DNA of 7,065 bases from Methanoregula sp. UBA276 (GTDB lineage: Archaea > Halobacteriota > Methanomicrobia > Methanomicrobiales > Methanospirillaceae). A program made the position numbers and the translations under genes. The DNA is taken from NCBI GenBank assembly GCA_002508495.1, contig DANA01000095.1, positions 23,322 to 30,386 of the forward strand, in the 5' to 3' direction. Below the pieces are notes generated by a model. That model did not search any database, had not been told where the DNA came from, and saw nothing but the letters and a program-made list of their open reading frames with translations. Shown here piece after piece: positions 1 to 6,443 of the stretch; within the stretch, counting starts at the first letter, position 1; each line of letters begins with the position of its first letter.

Positions 1-1
1 G

Positions 2-28
2 AAGATAGCAAAGATAACAAAGATAGCA
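2..28. repeat. Short tandem repeat of a 9-nt unit
   Basis: Three head-to-tail copies of AAGATARCA lie at 2-10, 11-19 and 20-28; the middle copy has A instead of G at one position. Degenerate copies seem to continue at about 29-48. The array may extend left of the window. It could be a simple-sequence expansion, or part of a promoter or protein-binding region for the genes at 89 and 254. The sequence does not decide between these. Confidence 0.55.
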
Positions 29-70
29 AAATATAGTAAAAGATTGCAAGGATAAATAAAATAAAAATAC
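29..70 (+). promoter_or_regulatory. Possible archaeal promoter region, AT-rich
   Basis: An almost pure A/T stretch with TATA-like words (AAATATAG near 29-36, AAATAAAATAAAAATA near 54-69) precedes the small gene at 89. It is a plausible BRE/TATA location, but the purine-rich repeat makes chance matches easy. No start site can be fixed. Confidence 0.2.
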
Positions 71-88
71 CGGGACAATTCGCTTAAA

Positions 89-229
89 ATGACAACGAAG
101 ACTTGTGCGGTCTGTGGAAAGTCCGTCCAAAGAGGTACCGGGACGCATTTCGCTGGCCGGTTGGTACATCTGAAATGCGTACCTATGGCGGAAACAATGT
201 GGTTCAAAATGGGAAAAAAGAGAAAATAA
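89..229 (+). CDS. Small putative zinc-binding protein (46 aa)
   Basis: An ATG at 89 opens a 46-codon frame ending in TAA at 227-229. The peptide starts MTTKTCAVCGKSV and carries Cys6-x2-Cys9, then His27-x2-Cys30, a spacing that fits a single treble-clef or zinc-ribbon-like metal site. His20 is an alternative ligand. The tail is basic (KMGKKRK), suggesting nucleic-acid contact. The stop lies 24 nt before the ATPase gene at 254, so the two may be co-transcribed. The ribosome-binding site is weak: GGGA at 72-75 is too far from the start for a good match. I do not recognise a named family. The paired CxxC/HxxC is the main reason to think it is a real gene; a chance ORF remains possible. Confidence 0.55.
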   Translation: MTTKTCAVCGKSVQRGTGTHFAGRLVHLKCVPMAETMWFKMGKKRK

Positions 230-244
230 AAAAACGATCTGCCT

Positions 245-249
245 GAGGA
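245..249 (+). promoter_or_regulatory. Ribosome binding site of the ATPase gene
   Basis: GAGGA lies 4 nt upstream of the ATG at 254. It supports that start over later in-frame codons. Confidence 0.5.
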
Positions 250-253
250 CTCA

Positions 254-1447
254 ATGATTAAGAACCCCTATAATCCAACAGGCCCCGCGGACCCGAGATA
301 TTATGCAGACCGTGAGGAGTTACTCTCATTATTCAGAAATAATGTAAACGCTGTTACGGTGACGAAAGGGGTAACCAAACCAATCAATCTTGCAGTGACG
401 GGTCAATGGGGGATGGGAAAATCCTCGACACTTTACAAATTCAAAGATATTCTTGAGAAAGAAACCGATGGCGCAAGGATATTCTCATCGTATGTATCCC
501 TGACACCCTCACATTGTAAAAATGCTGATGCATTTTTTGCGTGCATTCTTGAAACGGTATTCCGTGATTATGAGTCTACGGTCCCGTTACCAAACAAGCT
601 CATCCAGTTCATAAAGGATGAATCGATTCGCCTCAACAGGTGGAAATTGAAACGGATGGGTGCATCCCTGCCGGAATTCGAACGCGCCGAAGAGGATTTG
701 AATGCGGTAAATTTCAAGAACACGTTGTTGCAGTTCTGGATAAAACTCAAAGAGAGCAAGTTCGACATGGTCGTGATCATGCTCGACGATATCCAGTATG
801 TACTCGCCCAGGATAACGGTGAAATCCTCTACGATCTCCGGACCGATATGCAGTCGCTTTCCATGAAGGGGGCACTTTTCACGTTCGTAATCTGCACTCC
901 TGAAAGTCTGTTTCCCCAGATGCGCACGGTTGCGGAACCATTCACCCGTCTCTTCACGCGATTCGAACTGAAGTCATTTTATATCGACGGGACGACAGAG
1001 CAGATCCAGAAACCGCTGGATGTTGAAAAAATCCCGCTTAAACTATCCAAATCGGTGATAAAAGAAATCCATGATATCACCGGAGGCCATCCGTATTTCA
1101 TCTCTCTTGCAATGAAGCACTTTATCGACAAGATACCGGAGGGTACCGGGTCCGCGAGCAAGTTCGCCACCGTCTGTCCTGATATCATGGACTATTTTGC
1201 AGAAGCCAAGTTCAATGCAGATTTCGAAAAGGCAACGGATACTGAAAAGGAAATCCTCTTAAAAATTGTCACCCTGAGGGGGCCGGAATTCTCACCGAAA
1301 GAGATTGGAGGCCGGGCGAAGATAACCTACGTGGAGCGGCTCGTTGCCAAGGGGCTCATCACGAAGATCGACCGCGGGAAATATACGTTGTATACGCAGT
1401 TGTTTGCGGAGTATTTACGCATGAAGGCGGCTGGGGCTGCGAGATAG
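254..1447 (+). CDS. P-loop ATPase with C-terminal winged helix (archaeal ATPase / STAND-like)
   Basis: This 397-residue protein opens with NPYNPTGPADPRYYADREEL, the usual 'NPF...F.GREEEL' entry of archaeal/STAND-type ATPases. Walker A is G50-Q-W-G-M-G-K56-S57. Walker B is VVIMLDD, with acidic residues D178 and D179. A sensor-like strand FVICTPES follows at about 221-228, and the family's TGGHPYFISL element sits near 276-285. Residues about 327-392 read as a winged helix: TEKEILLKIV, then a recognition segment, then VERLVAKGLITKIDRGKYTLY. No enzymatic effector or membrane segment is seen. It is probably an ATP-driven switch or DNA-binding regulator; proteins of this group occur both in housekeeping loci and in conflict systems. 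GC content and codon use are higher than in the genes to the right, so it probably belongs to the older chromosomal background. The start is supported by GAGGA just upstream. The fold is confident; the biological role is unknown. Confidence 0.85.
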   Translation: MIKNPYNPTGPADPRYYADREELLSLFRNNVNAVTVTKGVTKPINLAVTGQWGMGKSSTLYKFKDILEKETDGARIFSSYVSLTPSHCKNADAFFACILETVFRDYESTVPLPNKLIQFIKDESIRLNRWKLKRMGASLPEFERAEEDLNAVNFKNTLLQFWIKLKESKFDMVVIMLDDIQYVLAQDNGEILYDLRTDMQSLSMKGALFTFVICTPESLFPQMRTVAEPFTRLFTRFELKSFYIDGTTEQIQKPLDVEKIPLKLSKSVIKEIHDITGGHPYFISLAMKHFIDKIPEGTGSASKFATVCPDIMDYFAEAKFNADFEKATDTEKEILLKIVTLRGPEFSPKEIGGRAKITYVERLVAKGLITKIDRGKYTLYTQLFAEYLRMKAAGAAR

Positions 1448-1466
1448 GTTTTCTCTGGAAACTTTT
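1448..1466 (+). terminator. Terminator-like hairpin after the ATPase gene
   Basis: GTTTTC (1448-1453) pairs with GGAAAC (1457-1462) across a TCT loop, with one T-G pair, and TTTT follows at 1463-1466. It begins directly after the TAG stop at 1445-1447. Archaea often terminate at T-runs, so the T4 tract may matter more than the stem. Confidence 0.4.
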
Positions 1467-1570
1467 GTGCCCCGGCACATAATGGGCTAGGTACGGGGGT
1501 TATTAGTAACCCGTGAGGGAGAGCGGAGGAGGCGGAGCCGACCTTGTGGATGTGCCGACGTATTCCCCCA
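1467..1570. other. GC-rich foldable intergenic block, possible structured RNA
   Basis: This block between two genes is much richer in G and C than the sequence downstream. CGGCACAT (1473-1480) is perfectly complementary to ATGTGCCG (1550-1557). Between these arms sits GGGTTA-TTAG-TAACCC (1497-1512), a perfect 6-bp hairpin with a 4-nt loop. GGC-GGA-GCC (1531-1539) can form a small further stem, and GTGC-CCCG-GCAC (1467-1478) is a competing hairpin using the same GCAC. GGGGG (1495-1499) could instead pair with CCCCC (1565-1569). No convincing reading frame or tRNA/SRP/5S signature was found. It may be a non-coding RNA, a remnant of one, or a boundary between chromosome and insert. Strand is undetermined. 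Confidence 0.3.
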
Positions 1571-1583
1571 TTCATCTGGCAAT

Positions 1584-1597
1584 AAAAAGTTTTTAAG
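1584..1597 (+). promoter_or_regulatory. Archaeal BRE/TATA promoter of the kinase operon
   Basis: AAAAAG (1584-1589) followed by TTTTTAAG (1590-1597) fits an archaeal BRE plus TATA box. A start about 25 nt beyond the TATA centre would fall near 1618-1622. That leaves a short leader of 10-15 nt before the GTG at 1633, or about 45 nt before the ATG at 1663. Confidence 0.45.
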
Positions 1598-1632
1598 TCT
1601 GTTGAGGAGATTTAATTCAACATCTTTATCGT

Positions 1633-4230
1633 GTGAAAAAGTATTATTGCATATTGAATGTGATGGCAGATTTCAGAGAATTTCTAGAATCCCCTTGGTT
1701 TTCGTCTATTGAAATTAAATTACGTGGAAGGAAGTACTATCCGAAAGAATTTCATAATAGTGGAAAATTTGGTGTAATTTGGAAAGGGAAAGATGAATTT
1801 AATGGTGATGTGGCCATTAAAGTTGTAAAATCTGAACATTATCAAGATAAATCATTTCATCAAGAAGTTATTCGCGGTACTCAATTAAGGCCATATGAAA
1901 CGTTCACTCGTTTTTTAGATGTTGGTTCTTTGCAATTAACATTTCCCGATAATTCCTGCCATCAGTTAGTATGTTTTATTGAAGATTGGGTCGAAGGAGA
2001 AACATTATTTGATTTTCTAAAATCTTCAGATACGATCAATGTAGATTTTATTAAAATTTACATAGAAACGATGGCTGAAGCGTTAAAAAATCTCTATTCT
2101 GAAGGCTTAACTCATGATGATTTACATTTGCGAAATGTGAAAATATCTCCTGCAGCTAAAGGGAGTCTTTCAAATAGGTTAAAAATTCGAATCGTTGATT
2201 TAGGCTCGTTGAAATCCCCCCCTACCTCGAAAAAAATTGACGATCATTATTGGTTTGTCATTCACATAACAGAGATCATTAATGCCCTTGTCAGAAGAAA
2301 AAGGCTGAATCGAAATGAAAAAAATCTAGTAACTCGAGTGGAACCTTTTTTAAAAATAATGTTAGATGAAGATGACCATCGGGCGCTTCGGAAACCGGAA
2401 GAAATTGTTGCTGCATTTGACATAATATGGAATGAATCGATGTATCCAAGGCCGGGTGTCGAAATAGCACTCAAAAGCCCATTTGATTACATTAATGCAG
2501 AAGCTATCCCCAGTGATAAATTGCTTGTCGAGATGTTTGCAGAATCCTGTCCTTGGAAAGACTATGTGACAAATCCGGATATGGTTGTATTAACGGGTCC
2601 AAGAGGATGTGGGAAATCAACAATATTCAGACGTATGAGCTTGAAAGGGATGCTCTTAAAAAATATTGAAGAAGTCAAACAATCACAAATTGCAGGATTT
2701 TATGTTTCATGTATTACAGTTTTGAGCAATCATGTCTATTGGATCGATACAAAAAATGTTGCAGAGAGATTCGAAGAAGAAATAATTCATTTTTTCAATT
2801 TACTCCTTTTACGAGAGATAATTCATACACTGAATATTATTGCACATCACGACGAAAGGATGGAAATTTTTGGGTTTGGCAGTTACCAGGAAGAAGAGTT
2901 TTTTAAATTTATCGCTCATAAATTGCAAATTTCGGATCGAGAGCAACTCCGTCTTCAAGGCGCATCTCCGCTCACACACCTGCAATATTTAATTGATATA
3001 AAATTAGATGAATGCCACACGTGTATGGTTAAAAATATTCAATTCGAAAACAAAACAAAAAACAATTTCATATCAGATGTCACTAATTTTTTATCAGATA
3101 ATATACCTTTTTTCCAGAATAGAAAAATTGTATTTTTTATTGATGATTTATCTTCTCGTGTAATTCCCAAGAATGTTCAAATCGTTTTAAATGCTGTAAT
3201 TTTCGCAAGACCCTCACACCATATTTTCAAAATATCTTCGGATCGTTATGGATGGGAAGCTGCAGAGGAAACCACCGTAATTGAAAAGTATCGAGAATTT
3301 ATTGAGATCGATTGTGGAAGTTTTTACTTAAATTCAAAAAAAGAAGTGAAATTAAAATTTACAAAAGACATCTTATGCAATCGTCTTAATTTATGTAAAT
3401 ATGAAGGAACACCTGACGAAATCATAGGGAAATCAATTTACAATAGAAAATCTCTTGGAATGGAGATTCGATATCGTGTGAATAAACCCAATGAGAAAAG
3501 AAATGATCTGTATCATGGTCTAGATACAATTTCGAAACTATGTTGTGGAGATATTTCCGTTTTGCTCGATGTGTTCAGAAAAATATTCATTATTGGAAAT
3601 GTTAAACCAGAGAGTCACACCCAAGTTTCTCCCAATCATCAACACCAGGCAATATTAGCAGTTTCACGTGAATTCCATGATTATATTCGAAATTACCGTC
3701 CTCATGGAACGGATATGTACTCAATAGCCGATAATTTTGGGAAATTATCTCGAAGAATTCTCCACGAAGGAAAACCCCATGTAATAAAAGGGAAATTATC
3801 TTATCCACAAACTACTAGAATTCTTGTTGAAGAACATACTTCTGACGAAAAATCAGAATTGTCACCTCGACTGAATCAGATCAAACATGAGTTATTAAGA
3901 CGAACTATTTTTATCGAACTCGAACCATCAAGGGCACGAGATGGAATTACAAAAACGATAAGATGGCAATTACGACCAATATTGTGTCCATATTTTGAGA
4001 CAAGCCTTTCAAATCATTTTTCAATTCAATGGGATCCTGAAGGTTTTAAATTCTTTTTAAGTTCTCCTTACGAGGCTTGTAATAACGAATTTATGACTCG
4101 TTGGAAAATAACAAATAAAAACTCAGAAAGGATTACGAGATCGATTGACCCAAAAGGGGAAATCTCTACTCTTGAGAAATGGGATTTAATTACCGATTAC
4201 GAGGAGATAGATGATGAGGATTCTACATAA
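1633..4230 (+). CDS. Protein kinase fused to ORC/CDC6-like AAA+ ATPase
   Basis: 865 residues from the GTG at 1633. The N-terminal part (about 36-270) is a protein-kinase fold: glycine loop NSGKFGVIWKG (42-52), VAIK with K63, a helix-C-type Glu78, catalytic loop HDDLHLRN (161-168, D163 and N168) and a DLG in place of DFG (D189). All core catalytic residues are therefore present. The segment SPFDYINAEAIPSDKLLVEMF (starting at 282) has the look of the opening of ORC/CDC6-family ATPases. Next come Walker A GPRGCGKS (322-329), Walker B IVFFIDD (499-505, D504/D505) and the downstream pattern VLNAVIFARPSHHIFKISS (518-536), with a sensor-1-like strand. The remaining 300 or so residues have no domain I recognise. 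I infer a regulated ATPase switch that controls, or is controlled by, phosphorylation. No transmembrane helix is seen, so it is probably cytoplasmic. There is no good Shine-Dalgarno before 1633. ATG 1663 (residue 11) is an alternative start that still keeps both domains, and an in-frame TGA at 1603 limits extension. The gene is AT-rich compared with the left flank, which suggests transfer. It overlaps the next gene by 20 nt. Confidence 0.85.
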   Translation: MKKYYCILNVMADFREFLESPWFSSIEIKLRGRKYYPKEFHNSGKFGVIWKGKDEFNGDVAIKVVKSEHYQDKSFHQEVIRGTQLRPYETFTRFLDVGSLQLTFPDNSCHQLVCFIEDWVEGETLFDFLKSSDTINVDFIKIYIETMAEALKNLYSEGLTHDDLHLRNVKISPAAKGSLSNRLKIRIVDLGSLKSPPTSKKIDDHYWFVIHITEIINALVRRKRLNRNEKNLVTRVEPFLKIMLDEDDHRALRKPEEIVAAFDIIWNESMYPRPGVEIALKSPFDYINAEAIPSDKLLVEMFAESCPWKDYVTNPDMVVLTGPRGCGKSTIFRRMSLKGMLLKNIEEVKQSQIAGFYVSCITVLSNHVYWIDTKNVAERFEEEIIHFFNLLLLREIIHTLNIIAHHDERMEIFGFGSYQEEEFFKFIAHKLQISDREQLRLQGASPLTHLQYLIDIKLDECHTCMVKNIQFENKTKNNFISDVTNFLSDNIPFFQNRKIVFFIDDLSSRVIPKNVQIVLNAVIFARPSHHIFKISSDRYGWEAAEETTVIEKYREFIEIDCGSFYLNSKKEVKLKFTKDILCNRLNLCKYEGTPDEIIGKSIYNRKSLGMEIRYRVNKPNEKRNDLYHGLDTISKLCCGDISVLLDVFRKIFIIGNVKPESHTQVSPNHQHQAILAVSREFHDYIRNYRPHGTDMYSIADNFGKLSRRILHEGKPHVIKGKLSYPQTTRILVEEHTSDEKSELSPRLNQIKHELLRRTIFIELEPSRARDGITKTIRWQLRPILCPYFETSLSNHFSIQWDPEGFKFFLSSPYEACNNEFMTRWKITNKNSERITRSIDPKGEISTLEKWDLITDYEEIDDEDST
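4201..4206 (+). promoter_or_regulatory. Ribosome binding site inside the upstream gene
   Basis: GAGGAG lies within the last codons of the kinase-ATPase gene, 4 nt before ATG 4211 and 7 nt before the adjacent ATG 4214. The second ATG has the better spacing, so the product may begin at either methionine. The position argues for translational coupling. Confidence 0.6.
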
Positions 4231-5362
4231 AATTGGAATGGATCAAATTATTGCGGAACTACCTGAAATTCAAAAAATTAATTTCCAAAAGAATTTCTTG
4301 GATTGTCATGATGATATTTTTATATGCGTTCTTGGGTTTGAACAAAGGGCGAAGGTCATTCCTCACCAACTTTCATTAGTAAATTATACCTGCGACGAAA
4401 CTATAATTCTAGAATATCTTACAAATAAAAAGGACAATGAAATAAACAGAAATGAGCTTGAAAAATCAATAAAAAAATTCGGCGGGATAATCACATATAA
4501 ACTATACGATAAATCTTTTACAGATAATTTTTACGAATTGATGAGAAGGATTAGTATTAAAGAACAAAAAACACCTAAAATTACATTTGATATTAGTGGC
4601 TGTAGTTCGAGTTTGTTGTTAGTCATTCTGAAGATTTTGTTGGACTTTAATATTAGTCTAAAGATCGTATATTCAGAAGCACAAATCTATCATCCTACAC
4701 AAAAAGAAATGGGTGACATTAATAAAATTATTTCAGAAAAAGGGTATGAGCATTACGAGAATAATTGTGGTCCAACACAAGGAATAAAGCATATAAGACC
4801 AAGTAAACTTCATGCAGGGTTTAATCCCGATAATTTACCCAATTCTGCACTTTTATTCGCGACATTTAAGCCAGAAAGAAATCGATCTGCCTTAACAGAA
4901 ATTTTTCTTGAACCTGCATTTGATAAATATGAAAAAAGAATTACTTGGATAGTCGGGGAGCCTCATTTAAAAGAGGATGATTACCGGATAGACTTTGTAA
5001 AAAAAATTAATCAAATTGATAATAATTCTCAATGTTTCACAATATCTACTTTTAATTATACTGACTGTTTGGAAAACCTCGAAAAAATTTACGAAACATG
5101 TTCGAATTATCATGTCAATGTTAGTGCATTAGGATCTAAAATGCAAACCCTTGGATTAGCATTATTTCATCATATCCATCCTGAAATTACAATATATTTT
5201 TCAATTCCTCAAAAATATGATGCAGAGCACTATTCCGAAGGATGCAAAGCGATATGGGAAATTGATTTTGGTGAAATTGCAATGTTAAAAAAAGTGTTGG
5301 ATAAGTTTGGTACTTTGAAAATTACTGGTTCTGAATTGAAAGGTTGGTTCGAAGAGGATTAA
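4211..5362 (+). CDS. Tandem Rossmann-like protein, CARF-like (putative ligand sensor)
   Basis: This 383-residue protein is not one I can name, but it shows an internal duplication. Half one (about 35-165) has FICVLGFEQRA (37-47), a strand ETIILEYL (63-70), ITFDISGCSSSLLLVILKIL (124-143) and LKIVYSEAQIYHP (150-162). Half two (about 211-345) repeats the order: ALLFATFKPERNR (213-225), RITWIVGEP (243-251), HVNVSALGSKMQTLGLALF (301-319) and ITIYFSIPQKYD (326-337). Each half is an alternating beta/alpha Rossmann-type unit. The turn G-S-K-M-Q after a strand, and its counterpart S-G-C-S-S-S, resemble the TGGTK-type turn of CARF domains, which bind cyclic nucleotides or related ligands. That resemblance is inference from motif shape. 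No nuclease, HTH or membrane segment is visible. It overlaps the kinase-ATPase gene by 20 nt in another frame and is surely in the same operon, so its product probably acts with that protein. Start 4211 or 4214 is supported by GAGGAG. Confidence 0.75.
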   Translation: MMRILHKIGMDQIIAELPEIQKINFQKNFLDCHDDIFICVLGFEQRAKVIPHQLSLVNYTCDETIILEYLTNKKDNEINRNELEKSIKKFGGIITYKLYDKSFTDNFYELMRRISIKEQKTPKITFDISGCSSSLLLVILKILLDFNISLKIVYSEAQIYHPTQKEMGDINKIISEKGYEHYENNCGPTQGIKHIRPSKLHAGFNPDNLPNSALLFATFKPERNRSALTEIFLEPAFDKYEKRITWIVGEPHLKEDDYRIDFVKKINQIDNNSQCFTISTFNYTDCLENLEKIYETCSNYHVNVSALGSKMQTLGLALFHHIHPEITIYFSIPQKYDAEHYSEGCKAIWEIDFGEIAMLKKVLDKFGTLKITGSELKGWFEED

Positions 5363-5412
5363 AAATTCTCTAACCTAATCAATCTAATTGTTTTTCTCGA
5401 AAGTTTTTAGGC
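5361..5412. terminator. Convergent intergenic region with T-runs in both directions
   Basis: Between the two convergent stop codons there are T5 runs at 5391-5395 and 5404-5408 for rightward transcription. For leftward transcription there is an A5 run at 5361-5365, which reads as T5 on the minus strand. T-runs suffice for archaeal termination. No strong stem-loop was found. Confidence 0.4.
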
Positions 5413-5413
5413 T

Positions 5414-6418
5414 CTAGTAGTTTATTTTATGTCGGTCTTCAAAATTTACTATCGGGACAATATATGGTTTCATAAGTTTTTCAGCTAGTTTGTTGGAATA
5501 TTTGTCTAAAATGTTTGAAGATCCTTTATCCCATAATTTAATGCCTAGTGTTGAGAGTAGGCCAGGTAGCTCACCCACTTGCCAACCAACAACTCCAAGC
5601 AACAAAGAAATTTCAAATTTTAAGATTTTTCTTTGTTTTTTGACTTGTTGTGTCTCCTCCCAGATTGAGTCGAGAACATGATCAATTTCACCATTTAGAT
5701 CTATTGTTTGTTCCAAATCTTTGGTGAGAATGGCCTTGCTTAGCGCTTCATAGATTTTTTGTAGATCATGCTCATCATAATGGATTATCATTTGTTTACA
5801 CGCTTCGAAGCTTTTAGGATAATGAATATATTTTTTCATCAAGAAGGATCCGATTTCGTATTTAAATCGAATAGAATTATCGCGAACAGGATATTTTCCA
5901 TTAATTTTTTTTCCATATAGATGAAAATATTTCTGCGATAGTACTGGTTTTCTATGAAGTCCGTCAAGTATCGGGTATGAAAAGAAAGTTGAAGAAAAAT
6001 TTAACAGATCAAATACATATTCTGGATCAATTGCTGAATTTTCAAATGCATCTGAAGAAATATCATCGAATCCAAGCACTCTTAAATCCCGATAATTTTT
6101 CCATGTGTTTGACAAGATATTGTGAGTTGTTTCACCTGACATCTTCTCTTTATAAATATCATCAAATTGAAAATATCGCTTATTAAAAAAATTTTGTAAA
6201 CCCACTTTTAACATAGTTGTAAATTCATTAGCCGCTTCTTCGACAATATCACTGGAAATTAACTCAGATTTTTGAGATAAAGTTAATGGAACATTCAGTT
6301 CTTCGAAGAATGGATCGTAGAAATCTAGCCCGGCGAACTCTTGAGGTTTTGTTGGAATTACAAATTGGATTTTTCCGGTTTCTTGTGAAAATTTTGGCTC
6401 TGTTGAAACCCTAAGCAA
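5414..6418 (-). CDS. Hypothetical protein, 5' end possibly disrupted by an insertion element
   Basis: The frame encodes 334 residues on the minus strand, ending in TAG at 5414-5416. I do not recognise the family. The composition is acidic and aromatic, with DFYDPFFEELN near 32-42, a mixed helical middle, a charged helix ending QQVKKQRKILKF (257-268), and then the one hydrophobic stretch, EISLLLGVVGWQVGELPGLL (269-288). That stretch could be a membrane helix or a buried core helix; the Gln and Glu in it argue against a confident membrane call. The only start near the 5' end is TTG at 6418; an in-frame stop lies 9 nt further upstream (TAG at 6430-6428), no Shine-Dalgarno is seen, and the first internal Met is residue 69. 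A transposase gene begins 39 nt away in the opposite direction, so the natural start and promoter may have been displaced. AT-rich codon use matches the kinase operon it converges on, suggesting shared origin. It could be an accessory or effector of that module, or unrelated cargo. Confidence 0.65.
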   Translation of the reverse strand: MLRVSTEPKFSQETGKIQFVIPTKPQEFAGLDFYDPFFEELNVPLTLSQKSELISSDIVEEAANEFTTMLKVGLQNFFNKRYFQFDDIYKEKMSGETTHNILSNTWKNYRDLRVLGFDDISSDAFENSAIDPEYVFDLLNFSSTFFSYPILDGLHRKPVLSQKYFHLYGKKINGKYPVRDNSIRFKYEIGSFLMKKYIHYPKSFEACKQMIIHYDEHDLQKIYEALSKAILTKDLEQTIDLNGEIDHVLDSIWEETQQVKKQRKILKFEISLLLGVVGWQVGELPGLLSTLGIKLWDKGSSNILDKYSNKLAEKLMKPYIVPIVNFEDRHKINY

Positions 6419-6443
6419 CCGGTAGAGCTAAGAACAAGTTGCT
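6414..6443. repeat. Small inverted repeat between the hypothetical gene and the transposase
   Basis: AGCAAC (6414-6419) and GTTGCT (6438-6443) form a 6-bp inverted repeat with an 18-nt spacer. It covers the TTG start of the minus-strand gene. It may be part of the insertion-element end or only a local hairpin. The matching right end is outside the window, so a terminal repeat cannot be tested. Confidence 0.3.

Noticed and set aside
1..60. CRISPR-like array at the left edge
   Set aside because: The 9-nt units are contiguous without unique spacers and far shorter than CRISPR repeats.
1484..1520. Resemblance of GGGCTAGG plus a GTAACCC segment to the 5' part of archaeal SRP (7S) RNA
   Set aside because: The conserved helix 8 sequence (GGAAGGGAGCAA-type) is absent and the next 60 bases turn AT-rich and lead into a coding gene, so a full SRP RNA cannot fit. 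The match is from memory and short.
1327..1575. Minus-strand open frame of 82 codons across the ATPase 3' end and the GC-rich block
   Set aside because: It overlaps a well-supported gene in antisense, has no family-like motif, and spans a region better explained by RNA structure.
2262..2474. Minus-strand 70-codon frame inside the kinase-ATPase gene
   Set aside because: Shadow of the coding strand with no independent start signal or recognisable motif.
2709..2906. Plus-strand 65-codon frame inside the kinase-ATPase gene
   Set aside because: It lies wholly within the ATPase domain in another frame; the ATPase frame carries the conserved motifs.
4211..5362. A Card1/Csm6-type effector reading of the tandem Rossmannoid protein
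   Set aside because: The CARF-like motifs are suggestive, but no HEPN RxxxxH motif or PD-(D/E)xK nuclease signature is visible, and no CRISPR array or cas gene is in the window.
5490..6186. Two plus-strand frames (5490-5681 and 5977-6186) opposite the hypothetical gene
   Set aside because: Short antisense shadows of a 334-codon frame, without ribosome-binding sites or motifs.
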